From the NCBI RefSeq assembly GCF_023278565.1, contig NC_064677.1, positions 4,030,001 through 4,094,000 of the forward strand: a stretch of DNA of 64,000 bases, given 5' to 3'. The notes beneath the pieces are model-generated. The model searched no databases, was not told the DNA's origin, and saw only the letters and a program-made list of their open reading frames with translations. Numbering within the stretch: position 1 is the stretch's first letter; the number at the start of each line of letters is the position of its first letter. The DNA comes from Colletotrichum lupini (lineage: Eukaryota; Ascomycota; Sordariomycetes; Glomerellales; Glomerellaceae). The position numbers and the translations under genes are program-made. Below, piece by piece: positions 1 to 11,644 of the stretch.

Positions 1-416
1 TAGACTTACACTTACACCCTGTTCACAATACTGCCATTACCTCCCCCACAAGCCTTTGATACTCCACACCCGCTTTCCCTTCAGACATTTCCTTGATCTA
101 TACCAAGTCAGTGTTACGACCAATCACGTAAGGGAATATCTTATACAACACAAGTACAACTGAGCTGTAAGTGTAGGATGTCAAAACCGTTGGCGGGCTC
201 TTCTGACGAACCAAGTAGTCGTTTCAGCCTCGTATTGCTGTGGAAGAGAACCACTTAGCTTAAAACTCACTTCTCAGCGAGGGGTCTAAGAGACACTGCC
301 GCAACAGTTGGCATCCTCTCACGGCCAAGTGAGACCGCAGCTCTCTCAGGAGCCGCCACTCGAGCGCAGAACAAACAGCACACTTCCTAGTCTGAAACCC
401 GGAAAATAGCCGCAAC
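1..416. other. upstream region of bZIP-like gene
   Basis: No gene is visible here. This is the presumed promoter and 5' leader of the gene that starts at 417. I see no repeat or RNA gene. Confidence 0.5.
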
Positions 417-1103
417 ATGTCATCCAAGGCTTCGAAATCGTCGGAACAAAGCTCCAAGAAGCACCACTCCTCAAAATCAAAGTCAAAGTCAAAGAACGAC
501 GACTGGGCAGAAATCACAGACCCCGAGGAGCGCCGCCGCATCCAAAATCGGTTGGCTCAACGTAAATTCAGTACGTCCTCTCTCCATTCTCCGGATCCCT
601 CAGCCAGGAGCACCCCCGGAACATGAATTTTGAGTCCTCAAAGGGGGTAAAACAGCACAGCAGCACAACTAACACGCACAACCACAGGGAAGAAGAACCA
701 AGACAGCAAAGAAAAGGCCGACCGCGACGCAGACAACGAGACCAACGCTAAGAATACGTACGAAATCGCCTCGGGCTCCTCCGATCCTAGCGGTGCCGCC
801 GCCGGCGGCGCGGAAGAGGGAGCCGAGTCCGGCCTTCCCTGGGGTAGCATCAACATGAACCACGTCATCACCCGCGGCCACGAGCACGAGAGCCGCCGGG
901 GCAGCGGCCGCGACGACTACGTCAGAGAGGACCCGTATTACATGACCAACTACGGCAACGGCTACACGGAGGCGTACCAGCCGGCGGCGCCAGCGAGTTA
1001 CGGGAGCAGTGGTGGGGAGGATTACTACTACGGCGGCGACTCGCCGTATTATTTGGATTATGATCAGGGTGGGGACGTGAATCAGGGGCATCACAGACGG
1101 TGA
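417..1103 (+). CDS. bZIP basic-region protein lacking a clear leucine zipper (189 aa)
   Basis: Two exons, 417-570 and 688-1103. The intron has a GTACGT donor, a CTAAC branch site and an ACAG acceptor, and phase 1 is restored across it. A Ser/Lys-rich N-terminus is followed by an acidic lead-in and the basic motif RRRIQNRLAQRKFR at residues 39-52, which matches the DNA-contact signature N-x2-A-Q-x2-F-R of fungal (Yap-like) bZIP proteins. After residue 52 the sequence is Lys/Asp/Asn/Gln-rich, then Gly/Ala-rich and Tyr-rich, with no heptad leucines. It is therefore probably a nuclear DNA-binding protein that does not dimerise through a classical zipper. Its target genes cannot be inferred. The splice model is well supported because the basic motif is only complete after splicing. 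Confidence 0.85.
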
Positions 1104-2803
1104 GAGAAATCTACAACTCCCTGTAGAGATTGACTGTATTCTGATGGCGAGTTTCAGGCGCTAGTTTGCGATTACTTGGGACACTCTGGATAAGCTACGA
1201 AGGCACAGGCGTTTGGGTTGGGATGGGCTGGGCTGGGTTGATTTAGCATACAAAAGAGGGGAGAATGCGGGCGCGTAAGACATTCTTAATTCGTCCACGG
1301 GATGGGCCCTACACCTTCACCTCCTTTTCTTCTGTTCGTTTCTCATTTCACACCACTCATCCTGTCTTGAATCCCCGTTTTTGGAAAAAAAAAAAAAAGT
1401 GAATGGATAATGGATGTAATCCTATGGAGGGGTTGATGACTCCTTGGCTTTCTCAGCATGGAGTTCAACGGGGTCTGGGATCTAATGGCGGACGAAAGAC
1501 ACGATAGTAAAGATTCACCAAGACGGGTCCTGTATTAGATATCACTCTCGACCTTTTTTGTATTCAAAGGCAAAACCTCTCATAACTCTCAAGCACCCTA
1601 TTCGAAATAGAAACCTAAGAATAGGAAACCTGTACCAGCTCTGGCTCGCTCTGGAGCAAAGATGAGGGTGTGATCATCGACGTTGCATGTGCCACTCACA
1701 CGCAGTAGGCTAATCTAAGTGAGGGAAAGTCTGCTGTAGAGTCTAGGGGGGCAAGAAAGATCGGTATTGAGTAGTGAGCTGGTTTTGCCTACACTATGTC
1801 AAATACCGGAGTTGAAAACATGACATTAAAATGACTGTTACCTGATTTTATCCATACTGAAGATGGATTTTGTGGGTGGGGAACTAGTTCAAGGCGTCGC
1901 CATGTTGTTAAACAAGGACGCGCATCATTCGCCGTTACTAGACATGTCATCGTCTGAACCCGAAATCTGAGACTGTGTCACTGGGTGACTCTAGTGATGT
2001 ATAGAATGCACGGAGACCCTTCAGAGTACCGCCGAGACACGGCAGTTTCTATCTAAAGCTGGGGCTGAAGAACCCTTTGACCCTCGTGTAAGTCGGATCG
2101 CGTGACGGCAGGTCTTGGCGTAAGTTATGCATAGTCAGTGGCGATTTCCCGCGACAGACAGCCTTGGCTGATGGTGTGTATGCCTAAAGCTTCGTAGGAG
2201 GCGTCGAGGCAGGATGCGCGTGTGAGACTGGCAGAGGTAGTGTACTAGTCAGAGAGGTGACTGATGCCAGGAAGACAACATTTACGTGAACAAGGTACCG
2301 TTGCATAGGCTGGATTCAGGATAGTGACACAAGGTTGTCGTAGGCTGAGGCAACTAAAGGTATACAGCTCCAGAACAATCAGAAATGCTCTTCACAATCT
2401 TGGAGCACCGTACTGCCGGTAAATCGGGCAGTGCTCGGCGGTACGGGAAAAGAGGGGCCGTAGTCTAGTTCCTGACCTTTCTGTCCCGTCACTCCGGTTA
2501 AGGCAGGTCAAAGCTTCCAGGGACCAAAGATCAGTACGTACCTCCCAGACTGGTCCATTTTTCGGAATCAGACACCCCACCTTGCAGGGATCTAGCATCA
2601 AGATTGTCTCTTACCGCCTGACAGAAAGCGATCCCGCCCATAATTTTGTGCTCATTGCACCTCCACCAGTCGATCGCAGCCCGGCAGAAAAAAAAAAAAA
2701 GACCCAGCCACTTCTGCCAAACGCCCGAAGGACAATCGGCCAGTCCATTGTGATACCACCCGAAAACCCCGAACACCTGGATACGCAACGAAATCGGGAC
2801 AGC
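1104..2803. other. 1.7-kb intergenic region, no gene recognised
   Basis: This holds the presumed 3' UTR of the bZIP-like gene and the promoter of the SMAP-domain gene. It contains A-runs near 1385 and 2690. Open frames are short and resemble nothing I know. No tRNA-like fold was recognised. Confidence 0.5.
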
Positions 2804-4083
2804 ATGGCGCCAATCAAAGAACCCGTGGTTCGGAGCGCCGAGGGTTTGAAGTCCCAGACCGAGGGCAAGGGTAAGACCCCAGCCGCTTTGCGCGCCGGCG
2901 CCCACCAACATCACCTGCACCCGACATGGCTAACCGCTTCGAAATCCCACAGAGAAGAAGATCGAGCGCAAGCGCAACCAGCACGAGAAACATGCGGCCG
3001 CCAAAAAGGAAAAGAAGCAGCTCAAGGCTCCGGCCAAGAAGGCTGCGCGCAAGGAGAACAAGGACGAGAAGCGGTTCAACCGCATGCTGAGACGGGCTGA
3101 TAAGCTCGAGGCTCAGGCCAAGAAGCTCATGGCCGAGGCTGCGGCGGCGCGCGTAAGACACGCGGCCATGGCAGAACAGAGAGCGGTAAGTCCACGAGAT
3201 AGGATGACGGCGATTGGAATACCCAATTCATAGGATTCGGGATACTGATCATGCGGTTTTGTAGAAGAAGAACGATTCAGAAGCCGGTTCTTCCTCAGAC
3301 TCATCCTCATCATCATCTTCTTCCTCCTCAGATTCGGATTCCGACTCCGACTCAGAGGCGGAAGAGACCAAGGGCGGCGCAGCTGTTGAACAAGACGAGG
3401 ATGTCGACATGGACCCAGAGTCACCAAACCCCAGCGCACAACTCCGCGCCGAAAGCGAGGCGAGAGCCATTACCCAGGAGCAGGAGATGGAGGTTGACGA
3501 AGAGGAGGAAAAGCCTAAGAAGTCAAAGAAGTCAAAGAAGAGCAAGAAGGTCGAGGAGGAGGTTGAAGAGTTTGCGGAACCCGAGGAGCCAACCCCGGCT
3601 AAGAAGGAGAAGAAGGATAAGAAGAAGAGCAAGAAGTCTAAGGCCGTAGAGGAAGCTGAGGAAGAGGTCAAGGAGTCCAAGAAGTCTGACAAGAAGCGCA
3701 AGCGCTCAAGGGAGGAGGATGAAGACGACTCTGATGGCGGTGTTGCCATTGCCGAGGAGACCCCCAGCAAGAAGGTCAAGAAGGATAAGAAGAAGCAGAA
3801 GAAGGAGGACAAGAAGGAGAGCAAGGCACCTGCTGCAGACAACGCTGCTGCCGCCGAGCAGTGGGACGTCGGACACCTGGGAGGAGGCGCAGACCGCCAG
3901 CAAAAGTTCATGCGTCTCCTGGGCGGCGGAAAGAAGGGCGCTGCGGCTGCGGCTCCTCAGGTCTCTGGAGCCAAGGGCAAGCGTGATATCAACAAGATCA
4001 CCCAGGAACTCGAGCAGCAGTTCCAGGCTGGTGTGCACATGAAGTACGATGCTGGTGGCCAGCGTCGCGGTCTTGGCGCGTAA
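2804..4083 (+). CDS. SMAP (small acidic protein-like) domain protein, probably nucleolar (372 aa)
   Basis: Three exons: 2804-2870, 2953-3185 and 3265-4083. All junctions are GT-AG and the phases agree. The N-terminal 100 residues are a Lys/Arg/Ala-rich helical segment. A Ser run and an acidic stretch follow, then long alternating Lys and Glu/Asp blocks of the kind found in nucleolar proteins. The C-terminal 75 residues carry W-D-V-x2-L, the motif QQKFMRLLGGGKK, a conserved helix (LEQQFQAG) and the terminal QRRGLGA. Together these match the SMAP-like domain found at the ends of eukaryotic nucleolar/ribosome-biogenesis proteins such as KNOP1. The exact role is not known, so RNA or pre-ribosome binding is inference. 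Upstream M candidates in the same region are separated from the body by stops or frame changes. Confidence 0.8.
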
Positions 4084-4740
4084 GTTATGGGATTTCTCAA
4101 GACGAGGAAGCTGGTGTGGACACAATAGGTTGTTGAACCTGTATTCGCGTGGCTTTTGTTAGTAGCTCTGGCGTTCATGTTGATGAGGCCGTATGGTCAG
4201 GACCAAACAGGGAACCCAAAAAGTCTTTTGGTGTAGAATAAAAAGGGAATTGCTTTTCATCGAGGTGATTGCTATCAACGAGCTGCCTCTGAAAGGAGGA
4301 GAAAATGAAATGAACGGATAACTTCAAATACAGTACGCCGTTAACCAGGTGTTCTTGCTTTCCCACGACGAAGGACAAGAAAGCGATGCGTGGCGTTTTC
4401 TTTGTACAGACTTGTTCCCACCACTGGAAGCAAGGTGCTGTTTGGGGATATGGGCTCAATCCCTCCAAGTGTTCCAGGAAATTAACACTCCCCCCTTTCC
4501 CTCTCCACTGCCGAGGGGAGACTGAGCTGCGTCCTTGTCTGACCGCATCCTCCCCTTGCAAGCAAGACAATGCTGCGATTGTGTTTGAGCTCAAGTCCTC
4601 AGAGGAGGCTTGCTCGGAAGAAGCGAGTGCGGACTGAGAAACCACATTGGTCATGCAGCCTCCCCTGTTCTGCGGACTTTTTGTCTCGTTCACACACTCA
4701 TTCGCTTTTGTGACTGAGTACGAACATCGGCCGGGTCAAC
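4084..4740. other. convergent intergenic spacer
   Basis: This holds the 3' ends of the SMAP-domain gene (+) and the RAMP4 gene (-). A 172-codon open frame on the minus strand (4175-4693) resembles no family and is treated as chance. Confidence 0.45.
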
Positions 4741-5199
4741 TTAGAAGCCGAACATGCGAGAGAGGACCTCGAAGACAATACCACCAAAGACGACGAAGCC
4801 AAGGAGGACTGTAGAGAGAGAGGAAATATTAGCAACTGCTTCCAAACACAACTGGCAGCCTTTTCTCTTGGGAAGGCAATTGGGGCTGATCGCAATGGGA
4901 GACGACAGAAAGCGAATTGGGACTACTCACTGAGCCAAATAGGGGAGATGGGCGACTTGGGCGCCTCCTTGGTGCGCTTCTTGATCTGATCCTCGGACTT
5001 GCCCATGCGGGACTCGTTGTCCTTAGCGAACTTTGCGTTTGCGCGTCTCTGTTGGGGTGTTTGCGCCTATGGATCAAGAAGTGTCAGTAAGTTTATGATT
5101 GTGTCGTAAGTGTATCCTAGTACGAAGCTCGAAACCGTCAAGAACCACTGGTCTTGATGTAGCGGTGCAGCGAGGGCTGTGTTGGAAGTTGCATACCAT
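4741..5199 (-). CDS. YSY6: RAMP4/SERP1-like ER translocon-associated protein (Ysy6 homologue, 68 aa)
   Basis: Three coding exons on the minus strand: 5199-5197 (the ATG alone), 5066-4931 and 4808-4741. The first intron begins immediately after the start codon (ATG then GTATGC) and ends in CATAG before GCG CAA ACA. The product has the hallmarks of the RAMP4 family: the N-terminal TPQQRRANAKFAKDNESR segment, a charged K/E linker, the SPISPIWL entry, and one C-terminal membrane anchor of about 20 residues ending in RMFGF. RAMP4 proteins are tail-anchored, sit beside the Sec61 channel and stabilise nascent membrane proteins during ER stress. Family and length (60-75 aa) agree well. The single-codon first exon is the only odd feature. 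Confidence 0.9.
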
Positions 5200-6164
5200 T
5201 GTGGTGATGTATGTGTGGATGAGTTATGAAGGGGTTGCGGCGATGTGGTCTGCCCGATGCGAATTCTTTGGTGATTTGCTTCGTCTTTCCGGTTATTCGG
5301 TTTCGAAGTTTGATTCGTTATATAGTGCGCTGGAAGAGGTAGAGGTAGACGTGGTGTTTGGTCGTGTGTGCGAGGCGGATCGTTGTCGAAACTGTGTCGA
5401 GAGAAGAGAAGGGAAGCTGGTTGAAGGGACAGATTGCGCGAGGGAGCTTTCGGGCTAAGAGCGGTTGAAGCTAATTACCACGAGGGGAGGTGGTAAAGGT
5501 GGTTTGCCGTATTACATACTCCGTACTCACCTGCCTTAGCTTCCTAGGTACCTTACCCGCTAAGCGCGGGCCCTCCACTGCTCATGTACCATTCGTACCG
5601 GCCCTCGTACCGGGCTCGTACGGGAATTGCTCTTCTCCCTTCAGGACCTCCAGGCGGCCACCACCACCTCCACTCTAATACCCTCTGATTGTTCGGGACA
5701 TGGTGTCGTCAAAAAGACGTACGGGGCCATTGCCTGTTCGGGGCCAGGGGTGCCGAAGCCCATGCGCCGCTCAATCAGAAGGGGACCTTGGAATGAGGTA
5801 CCTTGACCCCTGGAAGAAGGCACATTGCCAAATGCCACCTGTGCCACACGTAAGAGCGGGATCCGCAATGCCGTAGGGCGGTCGACGCGCTGCCGGGTTA
5901 TGCGGGGGATACGCGCACCGCCACAGATCGGCGCGGCGCGGCGCAGCGCAATCATTCGAGTCTTCCGAGGACGGGAGCTTTTAGAAAACGGACGGACCTC
6001 ACAAGCTACAAACGAAAGTGAACCACAATACCTACGGAGAAACCCGCGACCACTCTCGATAGAATACGGAGTTTTCTGCGACTAATCCGCTCAATCAGCC
6101 ATCGCACGATCCGGGGCACGAACTGTTACGAAGCGACGACCGATCGACGAGACCGCAGCCCGTC
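5200..6164. other. divergent promoter region, RAMP4 / mitochondrial protein
   Basis: 965 bp between two divergently transcribed genes. It is rich in GTACC/GGTACC and GTACGG words, and has a GC-rich stretch around 5870-5945 (GCGCGGCGCGG). I see no gene. Confidence 0.5.
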
Positions 6165-6585
6165 ATGGCCGCGCGCAGCAGCACCATGATCCTGAGCAGA
6201 GCTCTCCGCTCCCAGCGCACAACACAGATGCCCCGCGCAGCATCGCGGCTCTATTCAACATCAGTAGATGACGAGAAGAGGCCATCCATTGTGGTTCGTG
6301 CCGTCCCACCTGCTCCCTCCTGCGACAGCTGTTGCACCCTTTTTCTGGCAGAAGAAACCCGACGACGCTGACACGGAAATCGCAAACAAACAGGGAACAT
6401 TTTACAAAACGTTTACGCGGCCTGTCCTCAAAGTTCTCCTGATGGCGACCCTCACATATCAAATCGCCTACTGGACCTGGACGAAGCTGGAACAGGACGA
6501 GATTCGCGGCGAGAAGAGCGAGGAGATTGAGAGTCTCGAGGCAAAGGTCGCAGAGTTGCAGGCAGGGAAGGGAACGAAGGCCTAG
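6165..6585 (+). CDS. small mitochondrial single-pass membrane protein with C-terminal coiled coil (119 aa)
   Basis: Two exons, 6165-6290 and 6352-6585. The 61-nt intron (GTGGTT donor, GGCAG acceptor) is needed to join the two frames; a GTTCGT donor 3 nt downstream would also keep frame. Residues 1-30 are rich in Arg, Ser and Ala without acids, like a mitochondrial presequence ending near RLYSTS. Residues 66-86 form one hydrophobic helix with aromatic ends (YQIAYWTWTKL). Residues 90-112 are a Glu/Lys/Leu coiled coil. Presequence, one helix and a coiled-coil tail resemble inner-membrane assembly factors such as Ina17, but I cannot assign the family. Location in the inner membrane is inference. 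Confidence 0.65.
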
Positions 6586-7273
6586 AGACATGGCGAGGGC
6601 GAATGGAAGAGATCCGAGACGAATCAGAGAGACGCACGGAATCAGTTGCGGTCTCATAGGATCACAAAGGCCGAGATCGGCACGAGAGAATGGAGCCGGA
6701 CGCCTAGATTGGCGGAAGAGAACATCGCTTCCACTCTCGTCGCAGGGGAGACGGGGTAGCCGATCAGCAATGCCGATTCGCCAGAGGTTCCAGAAAGGCG
6801 GTATCAAGGCCTAACGGCCAAGTACGTGAGCGACACTCAAGAGGTGGGGACTCTTGACTGTTGTCAAGGACTGGATACGTGCTCGGAATGGGTCTGAGCA
6901 GTACGTCGAGTGTAAAATACTGTACTCTACTGTTAGCAGGTTCCTATCGTCCTGCAAGGACATCAATCTAGTCTTATCAAAATTCACAGACGAACGTCGA
7001 TAGAGAAAAAAGTCTGTAAAATCATCTGATCTTCTAATTCTCTGACAGTTCCTCCCAGCACAGCCAATACAGCCATGAACATACGCAAGGACGGCTTTGT
7101 CCCAACCTTCAAAGTAGATGTCGTGTCTTAACGCCGATGCCATGCAATTCATCCAGAAAACCCTCATTACTTTGTCCCGTTGTGCCCCTTACCCATCATA
7201 CAAAAGTCGGCCGTCAATCTACTAAAAATGAATACCCTCTGCGGGATCGGTCATGTCACCCCTTCTCGTCCAC
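6586..7273. other. convergent intergenic spacer
   Basis: This holds the 3' regions of the mitochondrial protein gene (+) and MID1 (-). Open frames here are short and unrecognised. Confidence 0.45.
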
Positions 7274-9242
7274 CTAGAGTATGGCTGCACTGAGTGTACC
7301 AAGAATGAGAGCCGATAGTAGACCCCATGAAACTGATAGCAATGAGGACTCAGATGGATTGTGCACGGCGCCTGGGTAGTTGCAGGTCAGACCATCGCCC
7401 TGTTCTGCGTAGCTCGAGTTGAATATGTCATCATCTGGCGTAGGACAGTTGAAACCAAGCGACGCCGGGCAACTTTGTACCAAGTCATAGCAAAGGTAGG
7501 CGCAAGGGAGAATCTCCCTGTACGGGCCTGGCTCAACCATCTCGTCGATGAGGGGGTTTCTCGAATGCTGATTGACTCTGTTGGGATACAACTCTTGCTG
7601 GGCGACTGGTAGAAGAGTTCCGTTCGGGAATGTCTGGTTCACGTTCCTGACTAAGGAGAAGTTGGTAGGACTCGTGAAATCCTCGCATCTCGGAATCGTC
7701 ACCGAGCAGAGCCACTTCTTGTATGCCGTCTCACAATCGGAGCAGTTTCGCGCGAGGGAGTACTGCTGTACTGCTGGCGCTTCGCAGGCTACCTGGGCAA
7801 GCTGTTTCTGGAAGTTGGCATACATATCCCGAGCATAGTTGTCGTAGAACTGCGCAAGCTGAGTGATATTCATCTTGTTGGAGTTCGCGGGCACAGCGTA
7901 TTCCGTCTCATTGCAAAATTGCAGGTCGGTGACGATTTTACAATTCTCCCCTACACACAGAATCAGTTGCTGATAGCACTGTTGCCCTGGCAGTGTACAT
8001 ACCATCTTTGGTCTCGAAGGGCGTCGCTTCGAAAACCTTTCCGCCGCCGCCACTCTGAGCGCCGTCTTGACGTTTTCTCGACGAGGATGAATTGCTTGTG
8101 CGAACTAAGATGCCCGAGTAAAGAGCACTCGCGTTGAGCCCGTTGAAGAAAAATTGCTGCTTGGGCAGGTTCCCGGCGCCTCTCGTCGTCATAAGAGTGC
8201 TGGCGAGGTTGCCAAATTTGCCACCCTTTTTCGCAGCGATTTGAGCGTAGTTCTCCAATCCACACATTGAACGTCTAACACCTTTAGTTGTGGGCTGCTC
8301 TCGGTTCTCGACGAACATAATGAACGGGAGCCCGGACCCCATGATCTCCTGAATCAAAGTCTCATTTTGGGAGGTCGTTAAGTTCTGCGTCGTCAGGAGT
8401 GCAGCGCTAGAGTCACTGTCGACCCAGAGAAGCTCAGAAGGATTTCCGTCAAAACTGTGGAAGAAATCGTCCGTCGACGCCGCGACATCAAAGTTCCAGT
8501 CTCCCGTGAATTTGTCGGTATCCTTTGAGGGTGCGCCTATTCCAATGAAGACGTCACCTGTCGCATTGACGCTAAAGGTTGCCGCGCCTTCTACAAAGGC
8601 GACCTCCTTCTGTAGAGTAGAGTTCTGCCCTGGTCCAGGTGTCTGATTGTCCTGAGACGTCGAGATATACATCGTGATTTGTGGCGCATCCTCCTTTGTG
8701 TTGTTCGCCGCACGCTGTGGCTGTATACACGTGGTCGCTGAGATGTACACGGTCCTTCCCTGAGCTTGCCTGCGGCGTAGGCCACGCTCTTCATCCTCTG
8801 GCTTGACGCCTTCGATGCTGACTAGCTCCGGTGAGATGGATTCATTGCTGCCTTCGCGAGGTCCTACCATGAACGCCTCATCTGTCCCATCGAAGAAGTT
8901 GGCGAAGATGGTGATAGCTTCAAAGACAAAACTCTGGGTCGAGTTCCCCGGGACATTGCGGTTGACTTTGACATTGTTCGTTAGACCCGTAACACCGGCA
9001 GGTGCTCTTCCAATGATACTGCGGTCGAAGGCAGTGAATTCGGGCTCGTACGTTGGCTCGAGACTGCTTCTTTGCTCGAGACTGTCGTCGAGTTGGACGT
9101 CGTCAAGGATTGGCTGTGTAGCGCCGCTCAGTTCCGCAGCGAGGGCAAAGGTGGGCGTAGACAGAAGATAATAGAGAACGATGAGCAGCAGCGACGCAAT
9201 CAGCGAGGCCGCCAGTCGCGATTGCAGAGGGCTAAGCTGCAT
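7274..9242 (-). CDS. MID1: MID1, stretch-activated calcium channel subunit (638 aa)
   Basis: Two exons on the minus strand, 9242-8003 and 7950-7274. The 52-nt intron has a GTATGT donor and restores GGG (Gly) at the junction, so the long upstream frame joins the Cys-rich downstream frame. Features in order: a hydrophobic signal/anchor at about residues 10-35; a long extracellular part with many N-x-S/T sites; a Cys-rich C-terminal region with repeated C-x2-C, C-x3-C and E-x-L-P-C motifs (NCSDCETAYKKWLC, PCAYLCYDLVQSCP); and a hydrophobic tail. This layout defines fungal Mid1, the regulatory partner of the Cch1 Ca2+ channel that feeds calcineurin signalling during cell-wall and mating stress. 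Length fits the family (about 550-670 aa). Confidence 0.93.
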
Positions 9243-10913
9243 TGTGTGAACATGCCCTCCGGGGGCAGATGCCGTTGAATCTCCTCTTACCGAGACGCCG
9301 CTCGCTATGGTAAGCTTTCGCCGGTGAGTCGGTGAATCCGGGGGTTGGCGGGAATGCAGATTACGCTCAGCGAGGGTCGATATATCGTTATGCTTGATCG
9401 CAAATTGGCTGTATCCACCAATTCATTCCATGAAAGCGCGTCTATCGACGGAGCGAATGTCGTCGTGCTGCGTGCAGCCTGTCGAGCGCAAAGGATGCTA
9501 CGAAACAGGTTAGATGGACGGAAAAGGCCGTCGACGAAAAACGGGCAAACGAAGGCTGTCGAGGTATGGCGGAGTTGGACTTGGAGAATTCAGAAAGGGA
9601 GGGAAAACAGCCTTTGTCGTTTTACGAGTTTCACATCCCAAACAGCTGAGAGGCGGGCTACAGGCACACGCCCTCTCAAGGCGGCTCTAAACGGCCAACA
9701 CACGCTGGAGATCCCGCAGAGTCGATGTAGGAACAGGGGGGTTCAACCCGGAAAGTGTGGGGGACCCCTTTCCAGTTTCCGCGTCTCGGGATCCTCGGCC
9801 AGCCCGCTGGGGCTATCCTCGCCAATAGTCCCTGAAAACCCCCCCTAAGGCTAAGGTTGCTCACAGCGGATTGGCATTTGGGCTCATGGGCCAGGTGGCG
9901 GCGAACTTGGCACCCGCCCGCAACAAACTCTCCCGTGCCGTCTCTCCGTTGGACTCAGGCATTGAACTCGCGGGTCAAAGTTCACGCTACACCACATCTT
10001 TTGCTGGCGGGCTCGATATCGAGGCCTAGCCAGCTGAATGAACCGCTTTTCTGCAACAAAAAGCGAAAAGAGGCAGAAAGACCAGGGATCAGGAACGCTG
10101 CAGATTGCCCCAAATATGCCGCCTCGCTGCCTCCGTTAAGTTGTTCCGGTGACGTGCAGCAATTCCAGTCCGGATTCTTGCGTCAATGGGGCAACGAGAT
10201 GACAGCGGGCAGCAGCAATGACATGCCGACTGGTATGAGAAATGCTCGAATCATGGTTCCTCTTATGACCTCCACAGTCTCGGACTCGACTTTACCCATG
10301 CGAGACGGTCTTGTACGACGCTGAGCAGCAGCGTTGGTATGCGGTTTATGTCAGGGTCTAACACCTTTGATGCAAGATGCCCACTCGACGGCTTGTTGCT
10401 TTAGTTGCCCATGACAAAAGAAACATGTATAGCATCTCGACTATCTCTTTGTCTCGAAGCCACCGCACTTAATCCCGCACAACGCTTGTATATGTTTCCA
10501 CATTTTCACCAAGAAACCGGATTCAATGGGAGACGGTGGCAACGCATGTCGCACGATAGTTTCTTAGCATCATGTACTGTCTCTAGTCCATTGCAGAAGT
10601 CATTGACTCCGTATTCCGTAGCATACAGTAACTTTAAATGGGGTAACAGGAACTGGTTTAACCGTACATCGTGGCTCTCGCGTTCCTGGAGCCCCCGACC
10701 AAACCTAAACAAGCCATCACCGTTGTCTGATAGGGTGGTAATGCTAGCCTCTGACACTCCATCCCGTCTTCTTTGTGCTCTAGGTCGCTGCATAACGTCC
10801 ATTTGACGAGCTTGCGATTACCACTGGGATGAAGCCGGGCTAGCTGTATAACTCTTTCAAGGCGGATCTCTCAAGGCAATCGACCTATTTGATGAGCTGG
10901 CGCCGGGGCGCAC
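9243..10913. other. 1.7-kb spacer between YOP1 3' end and MID1 start
   Basis: This is the MID1 upstream region (minus strand) and the YOP1 3' flank. Open frames of 60-170 codons exist on both strands but show no recognisable domain, signal peptide or codon pattern. I call no gene. Confidence 0.45.
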
Positions 10914-11644
10914 TTACTCGGCCTTGCCAGCCTGAGCACGGAGGCCGGAAGCGGTGGAGGCACCGGCGAAGTGCTTGGCGAGCATGGGGGAGAGGAAGGA
11001 GTTGAAGATAATCTCAGCACCACTATCGCCAGTTAGCGGAATCTATCACGGGCCGGATTGAACGGAACGTACCGGAAGGTGGGCAGAGCGAGCCACAGCA
11101 GGAAAACAAACTTGAAGGTGAAGTAGAAGGGGAACCAGTAAACAACGTTCACCAGGCTCTCAGCAACGCTATGGTATACGAGTTAGTTTCGAAGCTCTGT
11201 GACGGACCGGAAAGGAACTGACGTGAAGAAGGCAAAGACAACCCAGTACTAGAATTGATGTTAGCAAGGTTTGGGTGTCAATAATTGCGGGGGAAAGTTG
11301 CAACGTACTGTCAACCACTGGGTGTCGTCCTGCTTGCTGGCGGTGAACAGGGCGTTGAGGGAGTAGTAGCCGGGAATGACGAAGCCGGCGAAGTTGGTCA
11401 AGAGTTGACCACCCAAGTTGAAGATGATAAGGAAGAAGTAGAGGGAAGCAATGCCGATGACGGCGTAGGCCTTGGGAACGTTGGTCGACTTCTCGATGTT
11501 GTTCAAGGCGGGGTACTTGGACAGCTATCGCAGACATCCGGGTTAGCAGACGTGTCACATACGTCTTGTAGTAGCCGGAGGAGGCTAAATTACCTCACGG
11601 TCGAGCTGGCCGATGTAGTTCTGGACGCGATCCTGGGCAGACAT
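10914..11644 (-). CDS. YOP1: YOP1, reticulon-like ER membrane-shaping protein (165 aa)
   Basis: Five exons on the minus strand: 11644-11594, 11524-11309, 11248-11223, 11168-11073 and 11022-10914. Phases agree throughout, and exon 3 is only 26 nt. The product begins MSAQDRVQNYIGQLDRELSKYP and contains the TB2/DP1/HVA22 hallmarks: two long hydrophobic hairpins (AYAVIGIASLYFFLIIF; LVNVVYWFPFYFTFKFVFLLWLALP) and the C-terminal FRGAEIIFNSFLSPML segment. Yop1 inserts as wedge-like hairpins, bends tubular ER and works with reticulons and Sey1. Length is typical (165-180 aa). The transcript is divergent from the RFX gene. Confidence 0.95.

Noticed and set aside
3249..3911. 220-codon Ser/Phe-rich open frame on the minus strand
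   Set aside because: Exact antisense of the Lys/Glu-rich SMAP-domain gene; its composition is the mirror of AAG/GAG codons.
4175..4693. 172-codon open frame on the minus strand
   Set aside because: No recognisable motif and no splice partner; it lies in the convergent spacer between two well-supported genes.
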